A stretch of DNA of 64,000 nt, taken from assembly GCF_016650635.1 (NCBI RefSeq), contig NZ_JAEKFI010000004.1, forward strand, positions 124,001 through 188,000, read 5' to 3'. This stretch comes from Pseudomonas sp. TH43. GTDB lineage: Bacteria > Pseudomonadota > Gammaproteobacteria > Pseudomonadales > Pseudomonadaceae. The translations under genes were made by a program, and so were the position numbers. Under the pieces are notes generated by a model. It did no database searches, had not been told where the DNA came from, and saw only the letters and a list, made by a program, of their open reading frames with translations. Of the stretch, positions 33,192 to 41,396 are shown piece after piece (position 1 is the first letter of the stretch; each line of letters begins with the position of its first letter).

Positions 33192-34451
33192 TTACACAGG
33201 ACTGCTCTGGGACAACTGCGCCAAAGCAGTCGCCATACTCGGTGACAAGGGTAGACGAGGGATCAGCACGGCTTGCCAGGCGTGATACAGATCGGGTTTT
33301 CCCGCCCAGATATCGGCGCTTGGGGTGTTTTGCGGATTGAGTTCGTGGTGCCAACTGCCATCGCAGCGGTCGATGAAATTCACCTCGCAGAATTCCCAGA
33401 ACAGCCGGTACCAGGTTTCGTATTGCTCATCGCCAGTGCGTTTGAGCAGGGCGCTGGCAGCAGCGCTGGCTTCGGCGTGCGTCCAGTGCAGGCGATGGCG
33501 GACGACGGCTTTGTTGCCCCAGTCGAGGGTGTAGACGATGCCCGGCAAACCATCGACGTCCCAGCCGTTGCGGCAGTTGTTCTCGAAGAGTTTTTGCGCG
33601 TCGGTGGCGAGCCAACCCGGCGTGAGCATACCCGCCTGCACCCGCGCCGCTTCGAGGTGCAGCAACAGCCGCGCCCACTCGAAACCATGGCCTGGGGTGG
33701 TGCCGTAAGGACGGAAACCGTCGGCGGGATTGTCATGGTTGTATTCGCGCAGCGGTTGCCAGTCGCGATCGAAATGCTCGATGACCATGTAACCGTTGGC
33801 GGCAGCGTGACCGTGAATCACCCGCTCGACGATACGTTGCGCACGCACCAGCCAGCGCGTGTCGTCGGTGACATCGGCCAGCGCGAGGAATGCCTCGGTC
33901 GCGTGCATGTTGCTGTTGGCGCCGCGATAGGCTTCTTCTTCGCTCCAGTCGCGGTTGAAGAATTCGCGCATGGCGCCCTCTTCTTCGCTCCAGAAACAGG
34001 TGTCGATGATGTCGATGGCGTCATCCAGCAATGCCTGTGCGCCGGGGCGTTTGGCGACCACGGCCGAACTGGCGGCCAGGGCGACGAAGGCATGCAGATA
34101 GGCGTTTTTGCCGGTGTTGTCATCGCGGTGTTCGGCGACGGCGAACCAGCCACCGTGCAGCGCATCACGCAATGGCCCGCGCAGGGCGGCAATGCCGTGA
34201 TCAACCAGTTCGGCGAAACCCGGCAAGCCTTGAATATGGGCCATGGCGAAGCTGTGGGTCATGCGCGCGGTGTTCATGGTTTCGGCTTGCGCGTTCGCGG
34301 GGAGATGGCCGCGTTCGTCGAGGTTGCCGAAACCTTCGGGCAGTTTGGACGCCTTGGCGAATTCCAGCAGGCGCAGGCCTTCGGCGGCGAGCCATTGCTG
34401 GTGGGCAGGGGCGTTCAGCCAACTGCTGAAGCCGGGTTGGAAGAGATCCAT
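33192..34451 (-). CDS. AGE-family epimerase/isomerase (N-acylglucosamine 2-epimerase fold)
   Basis: A 419-residue soluble alpha/alpha-barrel protein. Family features are RMTHSFAMAHIQGLPG (about 66-81), HGGWFAVAEH (about 98-107), AYRGANSNMHATEAFLAL (about 180-197) with the histidine-bearing NSNMH, and PGHGFEWARLLLHLEAARV. Relatives interconvert mannose and fructose, or epimerise glucose to mannose at C2. Its position ahead of gtsA, and a promoter motif shared with gtsA, suggest it channels mannose or a related sugar into glucose metabolism. Substrate is inferred, not seen. Confidence 0.85.
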   Translation of the reverse strand: MDLFQPGFSSWLNAPAHQQWLAAEGLRLLEFAKASKLPEGFGNLDERGHLPANAQAETMNTARMTHSFAMAHIQGLPGFAELVDHGIAALRGPLRDALHGGWFAVAEHRDDNTGKNAYLHAFVALAASSAVVAKRPGAQALLDDAIDIIDTCFWSEEEGAMREFFNRDWSEEEAYRGANSNMHATEAFLALADVTDDTRWLVRAQRIVERVIHGHAAANGYMVIEHFDRDWQPLREYNHDNPADGFRPYGTTPGHGFEWARLLLHLEAARVQAGMLTPGWLATDAQKLFENNCRNGWDVDGLPGIVYTLDWGNKAVVRHRLHWTHAEASAAASALLKRTGDEQYETWYRLFWEFCEVNFIDRCDGSWHHELNPQNTPSADIWAGKPDLYHAWQAVLIPRLPLSPSMATALAQLSQSSPV

Positions 34452-34480
34452 GGGTGGCCTTTTTTGTTGTTATGACTGCG

Positions 34481-34521
34481 GGAGTCTAAACAACGGGCCG
34501 GGGCGGGCTTGTAACGAAGGG
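34481..34521 (-). promoter_or_regulatory. Epimerase-gene promoter with bipartite motif shared with gtsA
   Basis: On the minus strand CCCTTCGTTAC (34511-34521) and, 18 bases later, TGTTTAGACTCC (34481-34492). The same order, words and spacing occur ahead of gtsA, while the 18 bases between differ, which suggests two conserved contacts rather than simple duplication. It lies 30-70 bases before the epimerase ATG. Confidence 0.6.
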
Positions 34522-34557
34522 GGCGGGTTTTGTCACCGATCCGTGACAAAGAACAGC

Positions 34558-34726
34558 CCTCACCCCAGCCCTCTCCCAGAGGTAGAGGGGGCCGACCGAG
34601 TGGTGCCGAGCTATCCGCCAACCTGTCACATCGAGTCGATTATGGATTCGCTACCGGACTTCCAGGTCGGCGTATCTCTGCAGCATCCCCCGATCAGTCC
34701 CCTCTCCCTCTGGGAGAGGGCTAGGG
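34558..34726. repeat. Family D element interrupted by the IS481 copy
   Basis: Opens CCCTCACCCCAGCCCTCTCC and runs through GACCGAGTGG, ATCGAGTCGATTATGGATTC and CCAGGTCGGCGTA to GGGAGAGGGCTAGGGTG, where the insertion sequence begins. GTGAGGG, the missing end of the element, is found at 36016-36022 beyond the insertion sequence. Confidence 0.9.
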
Positions 34727-36015
34727 TGGGTAAAGACCGGGTACATCCTTTACGTTTGAGACCGGGGACATGGTTTACAGGTATCAATCATGGTCAGGAG
34801 GTGCTGACCATGCCCTGGAATCAAGAGTCCCCAATGGATCAACGAGTGAAGTTAGTCAGCGACTGGCTTGGCGGCAGTTACACCAAAAGCCAATTAAGTC
34901 GGCGCTATGGCGTCAGCCGTCCAACCATCGACAAGTGGCTGGAACGGTATGCAGCACTGGGCGTGGACGGCTTGAAAGAGCAATCGCGTAAGCCATTGAA
35001 TTGCCCTCATCAAACGCCCGACGAAATCATAGCCACGCTGCTGACCAAGAAAAACGAGCATCCCGATCGGGGGCCTAAGCAGATCATTGATCGTCTGCGC
35101 GTCTCCGATCCGGATATCCACTGGCCGGCCGCGAGTACCGCCGGGATATGGTTGAAGAAGGCTGGTCTGGTCACCGCGCGGCGCCCCTATCCCGTGCGCC
35201 CACGCGCTCCGACGCATTTGCGTCCGGTCGATCAACCCAATCAGACCTGGTGTGCCGATTACAAAGGGCAATTCAAAATGCAGGATGGCAATTGGTGCTA
35301 TCCGCTGACCATTACCGACCAGATGAGTCGCTATCTGCTGCTTTGCCGGGCATTGCCCAGCACGCATGGGGAGCCGACGCGGCAGGGCTTCGAGTGGGCC
35401 TTCCGGGAGTTTGGGTTGCCGGATGTGATTCGCACGGACAATGGCGCTCCCTTCGCATCAACGGGTTTGGCGCGTTTATCGAAGTTGTCGGTGTGGTTCA
35501 TCAGGCACGGAATTCACGTCGAGACAATTACGCCTGGCCGTCCCGACCAAAATGGCCGGCACGAACGGATGCACCGAACGCTGAAAGCAGCGGTATTACG
35601 AACACCTGCGGAAAATCTTGTGCGCCAGCAATTGGCCTTTGAGGATTTCATCCAGGACTTCAATCAGGTTCGACCGCACACCGCGTTGGACATGAAGCCA
35701 CCTGCTTCGGTGTATAGCCCGTCGTTACGACCCTACCCCGGTTACCTGCCAGCGGTTGAATACGGCACTGACGTTGAAGTGCGTAAGGTTCGTTCGAACG
35801 GAGAGTTCAAATGGAAAGGACAGCTGATTTTTCTGGGAGAGGCACTGATCGGCGAAGAGATCGCGCTGAAGGAGGTGGCTGATGATGTGTGGGAGTTGTA
35901 CTTTTGCACCTTCTGTTTAGGCAGGCTTGAACGCGGCGCTAAACGCGTAGCAAGCCTGGAAAAGGTGTAAACGATGTCCCCGGTCTAATGTGTAAAGGAT
36001 GTACCGGTCTCTACA
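34727..36015 (+). mobile_element. IS481-family insertion sequence, apparently intact
   Basis: About 1.29 kb with one transposase gene. The ends are long imperfect inverted repeats: left TAAAGACCGGGTACATCC, TTTACGTTTGAGACCGGGGA and CATGGTTTAC; right (read inward) TAGAGACCGGTACATCC, TTTACACATTAGACCGGGGA and CATCGTTTAC. Each end therefore holds two copies of an RGACCGG-(N)-ACAT unit. GTG flanks both sides and may be a 3-base target duplication; exact ends are uncertain by a few bases. Confidence 0.9.
34810..35970 (+). CDS. IS481-family transposase
   Basis: A 386-residue DDE transposase. The N-terminal helix-turn-helix (about 15-60) has YTKSQLSRRYGVSRPTIDKWLERY. The catalytic core has the first Asp in TWCADYKGQF, the second in VIRTDNGAPF, and the Glu in GRPDQNGRHERMHRTLK, followed by the YNxxRPHxxL-like motif FNQVRPHTALDMKPP. 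The gene looks complete. CAGGAGG lies 8 bases before the ATG at 34810; a longer open frame upstream only covers the repeat region and is not used. Confidence 0.94.
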   Translation: MPWNQESPMDQRVKLVSDWLGGSYTKSQLSRRYGVSRPTIDKWLERYAALGVDGLKEQSRKPLNCPHQTPDEIIATLLTKKNEHPDRGPKQIIDRLRVSDPDIHWPAASTAGIWLKKAGLVTARRPYPVRPRAPTHLRPVDQPNQTWCADYKGQFKMQDGNWCYPLTITDQMSRYLLLCRALPSTHGEPTRQGFEWAFREFGLPDVIRTDNGAPFASTGLARLSKLSVWFIRHGIHVETITPGRPDQNGRHERMHRTLKAAVLRTPAENLVRQQLAFEDFIQDFNQVRPHTALDMKPPASVYSPSLRPYPGYLPAVEYGTDVEVRKVRSNGEFKWKGQLIFLGEALIGEEIALKEVADDVWELYFCTFCLGRLERGAKRVASLEKV

Positions 36016-36034
36016 GTGAGGGAAAGCTTTTGAC

Positions 36035-37504
36035 TCAATCCGCCGAACGCGGCAGTTGCAGGGTCACGCGCAAGCCACCCTCACGCAGATTCTGCAACGT
36101 CACCTCACCACCATGGCTATGGGCAATGTTGCGCGCGATCCCGAGACCAAGCCCATAACCCTGCTGCTGCCCCGCCAAGCGAAAGTGCGGCTCGAACACC
36201 TGCTCCAGCCGCTGCTCCGGCACCCCCGGCCCTTCATCGTCGACGTGCAGGACAAACGCACTCTCATCGTCATCGATATGCAAATGCGCGTTCTGCCCAT
36301 ACTTCAGCGCGTTGTCGATCAGGTTGCCAATGCAACGCTTCAACGCCAAAGGCTTGCCCGAATACGCCGCCAGCGCACGCCCGTGCTGGGTCACGCGACC
36401 ATTGCCGTTGGGCGCCAGATACGGCTCGACCAGACAATCGAGCACATGGTTGAGATCCACCGGTTCGATGTTCTCGTGGATATCGGTGTCTTTCACGCAT
36501 TGCAGCGCGCCTTTGACCAGCAGCTCCAGCTCATCCAGATCACGGCCGAACTTCGCTTGCAACGCCTCGTCCTCAAGCAACTCGACGCGCAAGCGCAAAC
36601 GCGTGATCGGCGTGCGCAGGTCATGGGAAATCGCGCTGAACAATTGGCTGCGTTCGGTCAGGTAACGGCTGATGCGTTCGCGCATGCTGTTGAACGCGCG
36701 GCCCACTTCCACCACTTCGCTGCCGCCGCCCTCAGCCACCGGCTCGACGTCGGCGCCCAGCGACATATCCCGCGCGGCACGCGCCAGACGCTTGAGCGGC
36801 CGACTCTGCCAGTGCACCAGCAGGCCGATGAACAGCAGCAAAAAGCCGCTGGTTAGGACGATGAACCACACCTGTTGCGACGGCAGCCCTTGTTCTTCCA
36901 GGCTGGTGTACGGCTCGGGCAACAGCGAGGCGATGTACAGCCATTCGCCCGGCGCCATTTGAATCTGCGTGACCAGTACCGGCGGGTTCACCGGCTCAAG
37001 GGTCAAGGCGTAATGCGCCCAGGAACGCGGCAGTTCATCAAGTTTCAACCCGGCGTTGAAAATCCGCAGGTCTTCGGGGCTGACAAATGTCACCGAAATA
37101 TCGGTGTCATTGCCCAGGGTCTGGCGCAGGACTTCATCCACCGCTTTCATCACCGCCGCTTTACGCGGCGTGACCGGTAGCACGTCCATACCCAACGGTT
37201 TATCGTTGAGCGTCACCACGAACCGGGTGCCGCCCATGCTGCGCAACTGGTCGAGCACCAACGGCCGATACGCCACCGGCAATGAGCGGAAATAGCTGAC
37301 GCTGGCGGTCATCGAATGGGCAAGGCTGCGGGCGCTGGTGACCAGGCCTTCGAGCTGGGTGGCGCGCAATTGCGACACCCAGATCACGCTGGATAACGTC
37401 TGTGCGAACAACACCGCGAGCAAGGTCAGCAGGAGCATCCGCCCGAGCAGCGAGCGCGGCACCGGCACCTTGGCGGCAAGTTTACGCAGCGACTCAGTGA
37501 CCAT
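36035..37504 (-). CDS. gltS: Sensor histidine kinase GltS (GtrS), glucose two-component system
   Basis: A 489-residue EnvZ-type kinase. Two membrane segments (about 20-42 and 210-232) frame a periplasmic domain of about 165 residues, followed by HAMP. The phospho-acceptor is in SAISHDLRTPITRLRLR (about 290-306), with HATPase boxes CIGNLIDNALKYG and DDEGPGVPEQRLE and GLGLGIARNI. In P. aeruginosa the orthologue senses 2-ketogluconate or 6-phosphogluconate and phosphorylates GltR. The ATG at 37504 overlaps the gltR end by 11 bases; the frame also allows a TTG at 37513. Confidence 0.92.
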   Translation of the reverse strand: MVTESLRKLAAKVPVPRSLLGRMLLLTLLAVLFAQTLSSVIWVSQLRATQLEGLVTSARSLAHSMTASVSYFRSLPVAYRPLVLDQLRSMGGTRFVVTLNDKPLGMDVLPVTPRKAAVMKAVDEVLRQTLGNDTDISVTFVSPEDLRIFNAGLKLDELPRSWAHYALTLEPVNPPVLVTQIQMAPGEWLYIASLLPEPYTSLEEQGLPSQQVWFIVLTSGFLLLFIGLLVHWQSRPLKRLARAARDMSLGADVEPVAEGGGSEVVEVGRAFNSMRERISRYLTERSQLFSAISHDLRTPITRLRLRVELLEDEALQAKFGRDLDELELLVKGALQCVKDTDIHENIEPVDLNHVLDCLVEPYLAPNGNGRVTQHGRALAAYSGKPLALKRCIGNLIDNALKYGQNAHLHIDDDESAFVLHVDDEGPGVPEQRLEQVFEPHFRLAGQQQGYGLGLGIARNIAHSHGGEVTLQNLREGGLRVTLQLPRSAD

Positions 37505-38225
37505 TGCCGGCAACCACGTTGGCTGCCAGTTGGTAACCGCTACCGCGCACGGTGCGGATCAGCCGTGGCGGTTTTTCCGTGTCGCGCAGGCGTTGGCGCA
37601 AGCGACTCACCGCCATGTCGACGATGCGATCGAGCGGCATCAGATCGCGGCCACGGGTAGCGTTGCCGATGGTGTCGCGGTCGAGGATTTCCTGCGGGTG
37701 ATCGAGGAACAGTTTCAGCAGGGCGAAGTCGGCGCCGGACAGGATCACTTCTTCGCCATCAGTGTGGAACAGCCGATGGCTGACCATGTCGAGCCGCCAC
37801 TCGTCGAACGCCAGCACCTCACTGCCACTGCGTTCCTGGCCAAATTGCGCACGACGCAGCAATGCCTTGATGCGCGCTTGCAGTTCGCGGGGGCTGAAGG
37901 GTTTGCCGAGGTAGTCGTCGGCACCGAGTTCCAGACCGATCACGCGGTCGGCTTCGTCGGAACTGGCGGTGAGCATGATGATCGGCACCTGCGCCTGACG
38001 CGGATGCTGACGCACCCAACGGCAGAGGCTGAAGCCATCTTCGTCGGGCAGCATGACGTCGAGGATCACCAGATCGCTCGGCGCCTCATTGAGTGCCTGG
38101 CGGAAACTGGCGCCATCGGCGGTGGCCCGCACCTGAAACCCGGCGCGGGTCAGGTAGGTTTCCAGCAACTCGCGTATTTCCTGGTCGTCATCGACCAACA
38201 ATATCGACTTGTTGACTGAGCTCAC
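37494..38225 (-). CDS. gltR: Response regulator GltR (OmpR family)
   Basis: A 243-residue regulator. The receiver domain (about 5-120) has the acidic pocket VDDDQE, the phospho-acceptor in VILDVMLPDEDGFSL and the lysine in LGKPFSPREL; a winged-helix DNA-binding domain (about 145-240) ends in LIRTVRGSGYQL. I chose the GTG at 38225 because AAGGA lies about 10 bases upstream and the protein then has the usual length; the longer frame reads through a REP pair. It regulates glucose transport genes, and the shared gtsA/epimerase motif is a candidate site. Confidence 0.92.
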   Translation of the reverse strand: MSSVNKSILLVDDDQEIRELLETYLTRAGFQVRATADGASFRQALNEAPSDLVILDVMLPDEDGFSLCRWVRQHPRQAQVPIIMLTASSDEADRVIGLELGADDYLGKPFSPRELQARIKALLRRAQFGQERSGSEVLAFDEWRLDMVSHRLFHTDGEEVILSGADFALLKLFLDHPQEILDRDTIGNATRGRDLMPLDRIVDMAVSRLRQRLRDTEKPPRLIRTVRGSGYQLAANVVAGNGH

Positions 38226-38304
38226 TTCGAAGGCATCCTTGTTGTTGGAATTGGGGCGGATTATGCCTGATGAACCTTGGAAATTTGTTGTCTGTTCTGG
38301 CCCC

Positions 38305-38387
38305 ATCGCTGGCAAGCCAGCTCCCACAGGGTCTTGTACACATCCTGAGAATGTCCTCAATCCTGTGGGAGCTGGCTTGCCAGCGAT
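38305..38387. repeat. REP pair, family A, between glk and gltR
   Basis: ATCGCTGGCAAGCCAGCTCC and the facing GGAGCTGGCTTGCCAGCGAT on either side of a short spacer. It lies 16 bases after the glk stop codon and could separate the edd-glk and gltRS messages. Confidence 0.9.
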
Positions 38388-38402
38388 GAAAGCGACTCGG
38401 TC

Positions 38403-39353
38403 TCAAGCCTGTTCGAGCGCCACACCGGCGCCAACGAGGCCGGAATACGGCGCTGTCACCAGCCACACAGGAATGCCTTTGAAATAATCGCTCATGCAAC
38501 CTTTGTCAGCAAAGCTGCGGGCGAAACCACTTTCGAGGAAGAAATCGGCAAACCGTGGAATCACCCCACCCACGATGTACACACCGCCGCGACCGCCAGT
38601 AGTCAGTACGTTATTCCCGGCCACACGCCCGAGCCAGCAGCAGAACTGTTCCAGCACTTCCAGCGCAATCGGGTCGCCCGCGAGGCCCGCAGCCGTGATG
38701 GCTTCCGGCGTATCAAGCCTGGGTTCGTGACCATCCACCGCGCAGATCGCCCGGTAAACACGCGGCAATCCACCACCGCTCAACGCCGTTTCCGCGCTGA
38801 CATGGCCAATCTCGTTGTGGATGTGCTGCCACAGCTGTGTTTCACGCGGGCTGCTCAGCGGCAGATCGACGTGACCGCCCTCGCCCGGCAACGCGGCAAA
38901 CCGGCCTTCGCCCAAATCGAGCAACGTGCCGACGCCAAGGCCAGTGCCCGGCCCAATCACCACAGCAGGACGCAACGGCTCCGGCGTACCCTCGCAAACC
39001 ACACGAAACTCGTCAGGCTGCAATCGGGTCATGCCCAGCGCCATCGCCGAGAAGTCATTGACCAGCAACAACTGCTCGACCTGCAAGGCCTGGCAAAACG
39101 CCTTGCGACTCAGCCGCCAGTGGTTGTTGGTGAACCTGAATTCATCGCCGCTGACCGGACCTGCCACCGACAGGCACACCGAACCGATCGAACCCGGCGC
39201 CAGACCGAGCCCGCTCAGATAGAGGCTGATCGCCTCTTCCGGGCTGGCGTGGTCGGCGGTAGCCAAGACCTCAATCGATTCCAGTTGTTGGTTTTTCCAC
39301 AACGCGAACCGCGCGTTGGTGCCTCCGATATCACCGACCAAAGCCAGTTTCAA
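38403..39353 (-). CDS. glk: Glucokinase
   Basis: A 316-residue ROK-unrelated bacterial glucokinase that phosphorylates cytoplasmic glucose with ATP. The phosphate 1 motif is GDIGGTNARFAL (about 8-19), the sugar-binding part LLVNDFSAMALG (about 98-109), and the adenosine part VIGPGTGLGVGTLL (about 136-149). Translation starts at TTG (39353), overlapping the edd stop as TTGA, so it depends on re-initiation after edd. A nearby ATG alternative that would keep the GDIGGT motif does not exist. Confidence 0.93.
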   Translation of the reverse strand: MKLALVGDIGGTNARFALWKNQQLESIEVLATADHASPEEAISLYLSGLGLAPGSIGSVCLSVAGPVSGDEFRFTNNHWRLSRKAFCQALQVEQLLLVNDFSAMALGMTRLQPDEFRVVCEGTPEPLRPAVVIGPGTGLGVGTLLDLGEGRFAALPGEGGHVDLPLSSPRETQLWQHIHNEIGHVSAETALSGGGLPRVYRAICAVDGHEPRLDTPEAITAAGLAGDPIALEVLEQFCCWLGRVAGNNVLTTGGRGGVYIVGGVIPRFADFFLESGFARSFADKGCMSDYFKGIPVWLVTAPYSGLVGAGVALEQA

Positions 39354-41176
39354 TTAAGCGTCTCCAGGGCAGAAGTGAAGGCGCTGGCGCCCTGCTCCGC
39401 CGAGCTGAAGGCCAAACGCATGAAACCAAACAGCTCGCGCCCGCTGCCGATGTTGTTGCCCAACAGGCCTTTGGCGGGTTCGCGCGCAGCAAATTCGTCG
39501 GCGTCCACCTTAAGCTCCAAGGTGCCTTTGACGCCATCGACGCGGATGATATCGCCCTCTTGCACGCGCGCCAAAGCACCGCCGACATAAGCTTCCGGGC
39601 TGACGTGGATCGCCGCCGGGATTTTCCCCGAAGCGCCGGACATACGTCCGTCCGTCACCAATGCGACTTTGAAGCCGCGATCCTGCAGCACGCCAAGGAA
39701 CGGCGTCATCTTGTGCAACTCGGGCATACCGTTGGAGCGCGGGCCCTGGAAGCGCATCACCGCGACAAAATCTTTTTCCAGCAGGCCAGCCTTGAAGGCG
39801 TCGGCCAAATCCTGTTGATCCTGGAACACCATCGCCGGTGCTTCGACGATCTGGTTTTCCAGCGCCACGGCCGAAACCTTCATCACACCGCGACCGAGGT
39901 TGCCCTCCATCACGCGCAAACCGCCCTCCGTGGAGAACGCGCGCGCGACTGGACGCAGGATGTTTTCGTCGAGGCTGTCGACCGGGCCTTCGCGCCAGAC
40001 CAATTCACCGTTATCGAGGAATGGCTCTTTGGTGTATTTGCTCAAGCCGTGGCCCAGGACAGTATTGACGTCTTCGTGCAGCAGGCCTGCAGCAAGCAGT
40101 TCGCGGATCAGGAATGACATGCCGCCCGCGGCCTGGAAGTGGTTGATGTCAGCTTTGCCGTTCGGATAAACGTGGCTCAGGGTTGGCACGACTTCAGAGA
40201 GGTCGGCCATGTCCTGCCAGGTCAGTTGAATGCCCGCAGCCATGGCGATGGCCGGCATGTGCAGGGTGTGGTTGGTCGAGCCACCGGTGGCGTGCAGCGC
40301 GACGATCGAGTTGACCAGCGACTTCTCGTCGACGATTTCGCCGATTGGCATGAAGTTGCCGTTCTGCTTGGTCAGGCGCGTCACTTGATGCGCGGCTTCG
40401 CGGGTCAGCGCATCACGCAGCGGCGTGTTCGGGTTGACGAAAGAGGCGCCCGGCAAGTGCAGGCCCATGACTTCCATCAGTAACTGGTTGGTGTTGGCAG
40501 TGCCGTAGAAAGTGCAGGTGCCCGGGCTGTGGTAGGACTTCATCTCCGATTCCAGCAGCTCTTCGCGGGTTGCCTTGCCTTCGGCGTATTTCTGCCGCAC
40601 GTCGGCTTTTTCCTTGTTGGAAATCCCCGAGACCATCGGCCCGCCCGGTACGAAGATCGTCGGCAGATGACCGAAGCGCAGCGAACCCATCATCAGGCCT
40701 GGCACGATTTTGTCGCAGATGCCGAGCATCAGCGCGCCATCGAACATGTTGTGCGACAGCGCCACAGCGGTCGACATGGCGATCACTTCGCGGCTCGGCA
40801 GGCTCAGCTCCATGCCTGGCTCGCCCTGGGTCACGCCGTCGCACATCGCCGGAGTGCCGCCAGCGAACTGGCCGACCGAGCCGATTTCGCGCAGGGCATT
40901 CTTGATTTGCTCGGGAAACACTTCGTACGGCTGATGCGCCGAGAGCATGTCGTTATATGAAGAAACAATGGCGATGTTCGCCGAGTTCATCATCCGCAGG
41001 CTGTGCTTGTCTTCGCTGCCGCAGCCGGCCACGCCATGGGCGAAGTTGGCGCATTGCAGCTTGCCGCGCATCGGGCCATCCGTCGCGGCGCCGCGAATCA
41101 GTGCAAGGTAAGCCTGACGCGTGGCGCGGCTGCGGGCGATAAGCCGTTCGGTGACCTCAAGAACGCGGGGATGCAT
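39350..41176 (-). CDS. edd: Phosphogluconate dehydratase
   Basis: A 608-residue iron-sulfur enzyme that dehydrates 6-phosphogluconate to KDPG, the key Entner-Doudoroff step. IlvD/Edd signatures are visible: the cluster cysteines in GTPAMCDGVTQGEPGMELSL (about 107-126) and GTCTFYGTANTNQ (about 219-231), and VTDGRMSGASGKIPAAIHV near the C-terminus. It leads an operon with glk and is divergent from gap, with two HexR sites in between. Confidence 0.96.
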   Translation of the reverse strand: MHPRVLEVTERLIARSRATRQAYLALIRGAATDGPMRGKLQCANFAHGVAGCGSEDKHSLRMMNSANIAIVSSYNDMLSAHQPYEVFPEQIKNALREIGSVGQFAGGTPAMCDGVTQGEPGMELSLPSREVIAMSTAVALSHNMFDGALMLGICDKIVPGLMMGSLRFGHLPTIFVPGGPMVSGISNKEKADVRQKYAEGKATREELLESEMKSYHSPGTCTFYGTANTNQLLMEVMGLHLPGASFVNPNTPLRDALTREAAHQVTRLTKQNGNFMPIGEIVDEKSLVNSIVALHATGGSTNHTLHMPAIAMAAGIQLTWQDMADLSEVVPTLSHVYPNGKADINHFQAAGGMSFLIRELLAAGLLHEDVNTVLGHGLSKYTKEPFLDNGELVWREGPVDSLDENILRPVARAFSTEGGLRVMEGNLGRGVMKVSAVALENQIVEAPAMVFQDQQDLADAFKAGLLEKDFVAVMRFQGPRSNGMPELHKMTPFLGVLQDRGFKVALVTDGRMSGASGKIPAAIHVSPEAYVGGALARVQEGDIIRVDGVKGTLELKVDADEFAAREPAKGLLGNNIGSGRELFGFMRLAFSSAEQGASAFTSALETLN

Positions 41177-41296
41177 GTGTAGAACTCCAGGCTAACGGAT
41201 GTGGCGACCTGATTGTCTATGCTGATCAAACACCGTTGTCGTTGGAATGACAGACGGTTTTTTTGACCATTCGGACCAGTTGATTCAGGTCACTCG

Positions 41297-41311
41297 TTGT
41301 AGATAAAACAA
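41297..41311. promoter_or_regulatory. HexR operator, edd side
   Basis: TTGT-AGATAAA-ACAA is an exact match to the published HexR consensus TTGT-N7/8-ACAA. It lies 120 bases upstream of edd within the divergent edd/gap region, where HexR binding is established in P. putida. Confidence 0.75.
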
Positions 41312-41358
41312 AATATTGCCACTAAAAAGGCTTGTTTTCTATTTTTATGCGAATAATC

Positions 41359-41373
41359 TTGTAATTCCAACAA
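41359..41373. promoter_or_regulatory. HexR operator, gap side
   Basis: TTGT-AATTCCA-ACAA is a second exact match to TTGT-N7-ACAA, 23 bases before the gap ATG and 62 bases (centre to centre) from the edd-side site. Its place near the start of gap suggests direct blocking of transcription. Confidence 0.78.
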
Positions 41374-41396
41374 CAAAACGACGGCGGCGCTGTTCC

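Larger units (their letters stand above)
34452..34809. other. Gap between epimerase gene and IS481 transposase
   Basis: 358 bases holding, in order, the epimerase promoter (34481-34521), the left arm and body of a family D element (from 34558) and the left end of the insertion sequence (from about 34727). No further gene is supported. Confidence 0.7.

Noticed and set aside
31604..33340. A 578-codon plus-strand frame opposite gtsA.
   Set aside because: It begins in a REP block and covers the complement of gtsA, and no domain is recognisable.
34243..34809. Long upstream extension of the transposase frame.
   Set aside because: It crosses the family D element and the IS end, so it is accidental; the ATG at 34810 has a strong ribosome site.
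38226..38360. Longer start of gltR through the REP pair.
   Set aside because: It would translate a repeat sequence, and the GTG at 38225 has a ribosome site and gives the normal length.
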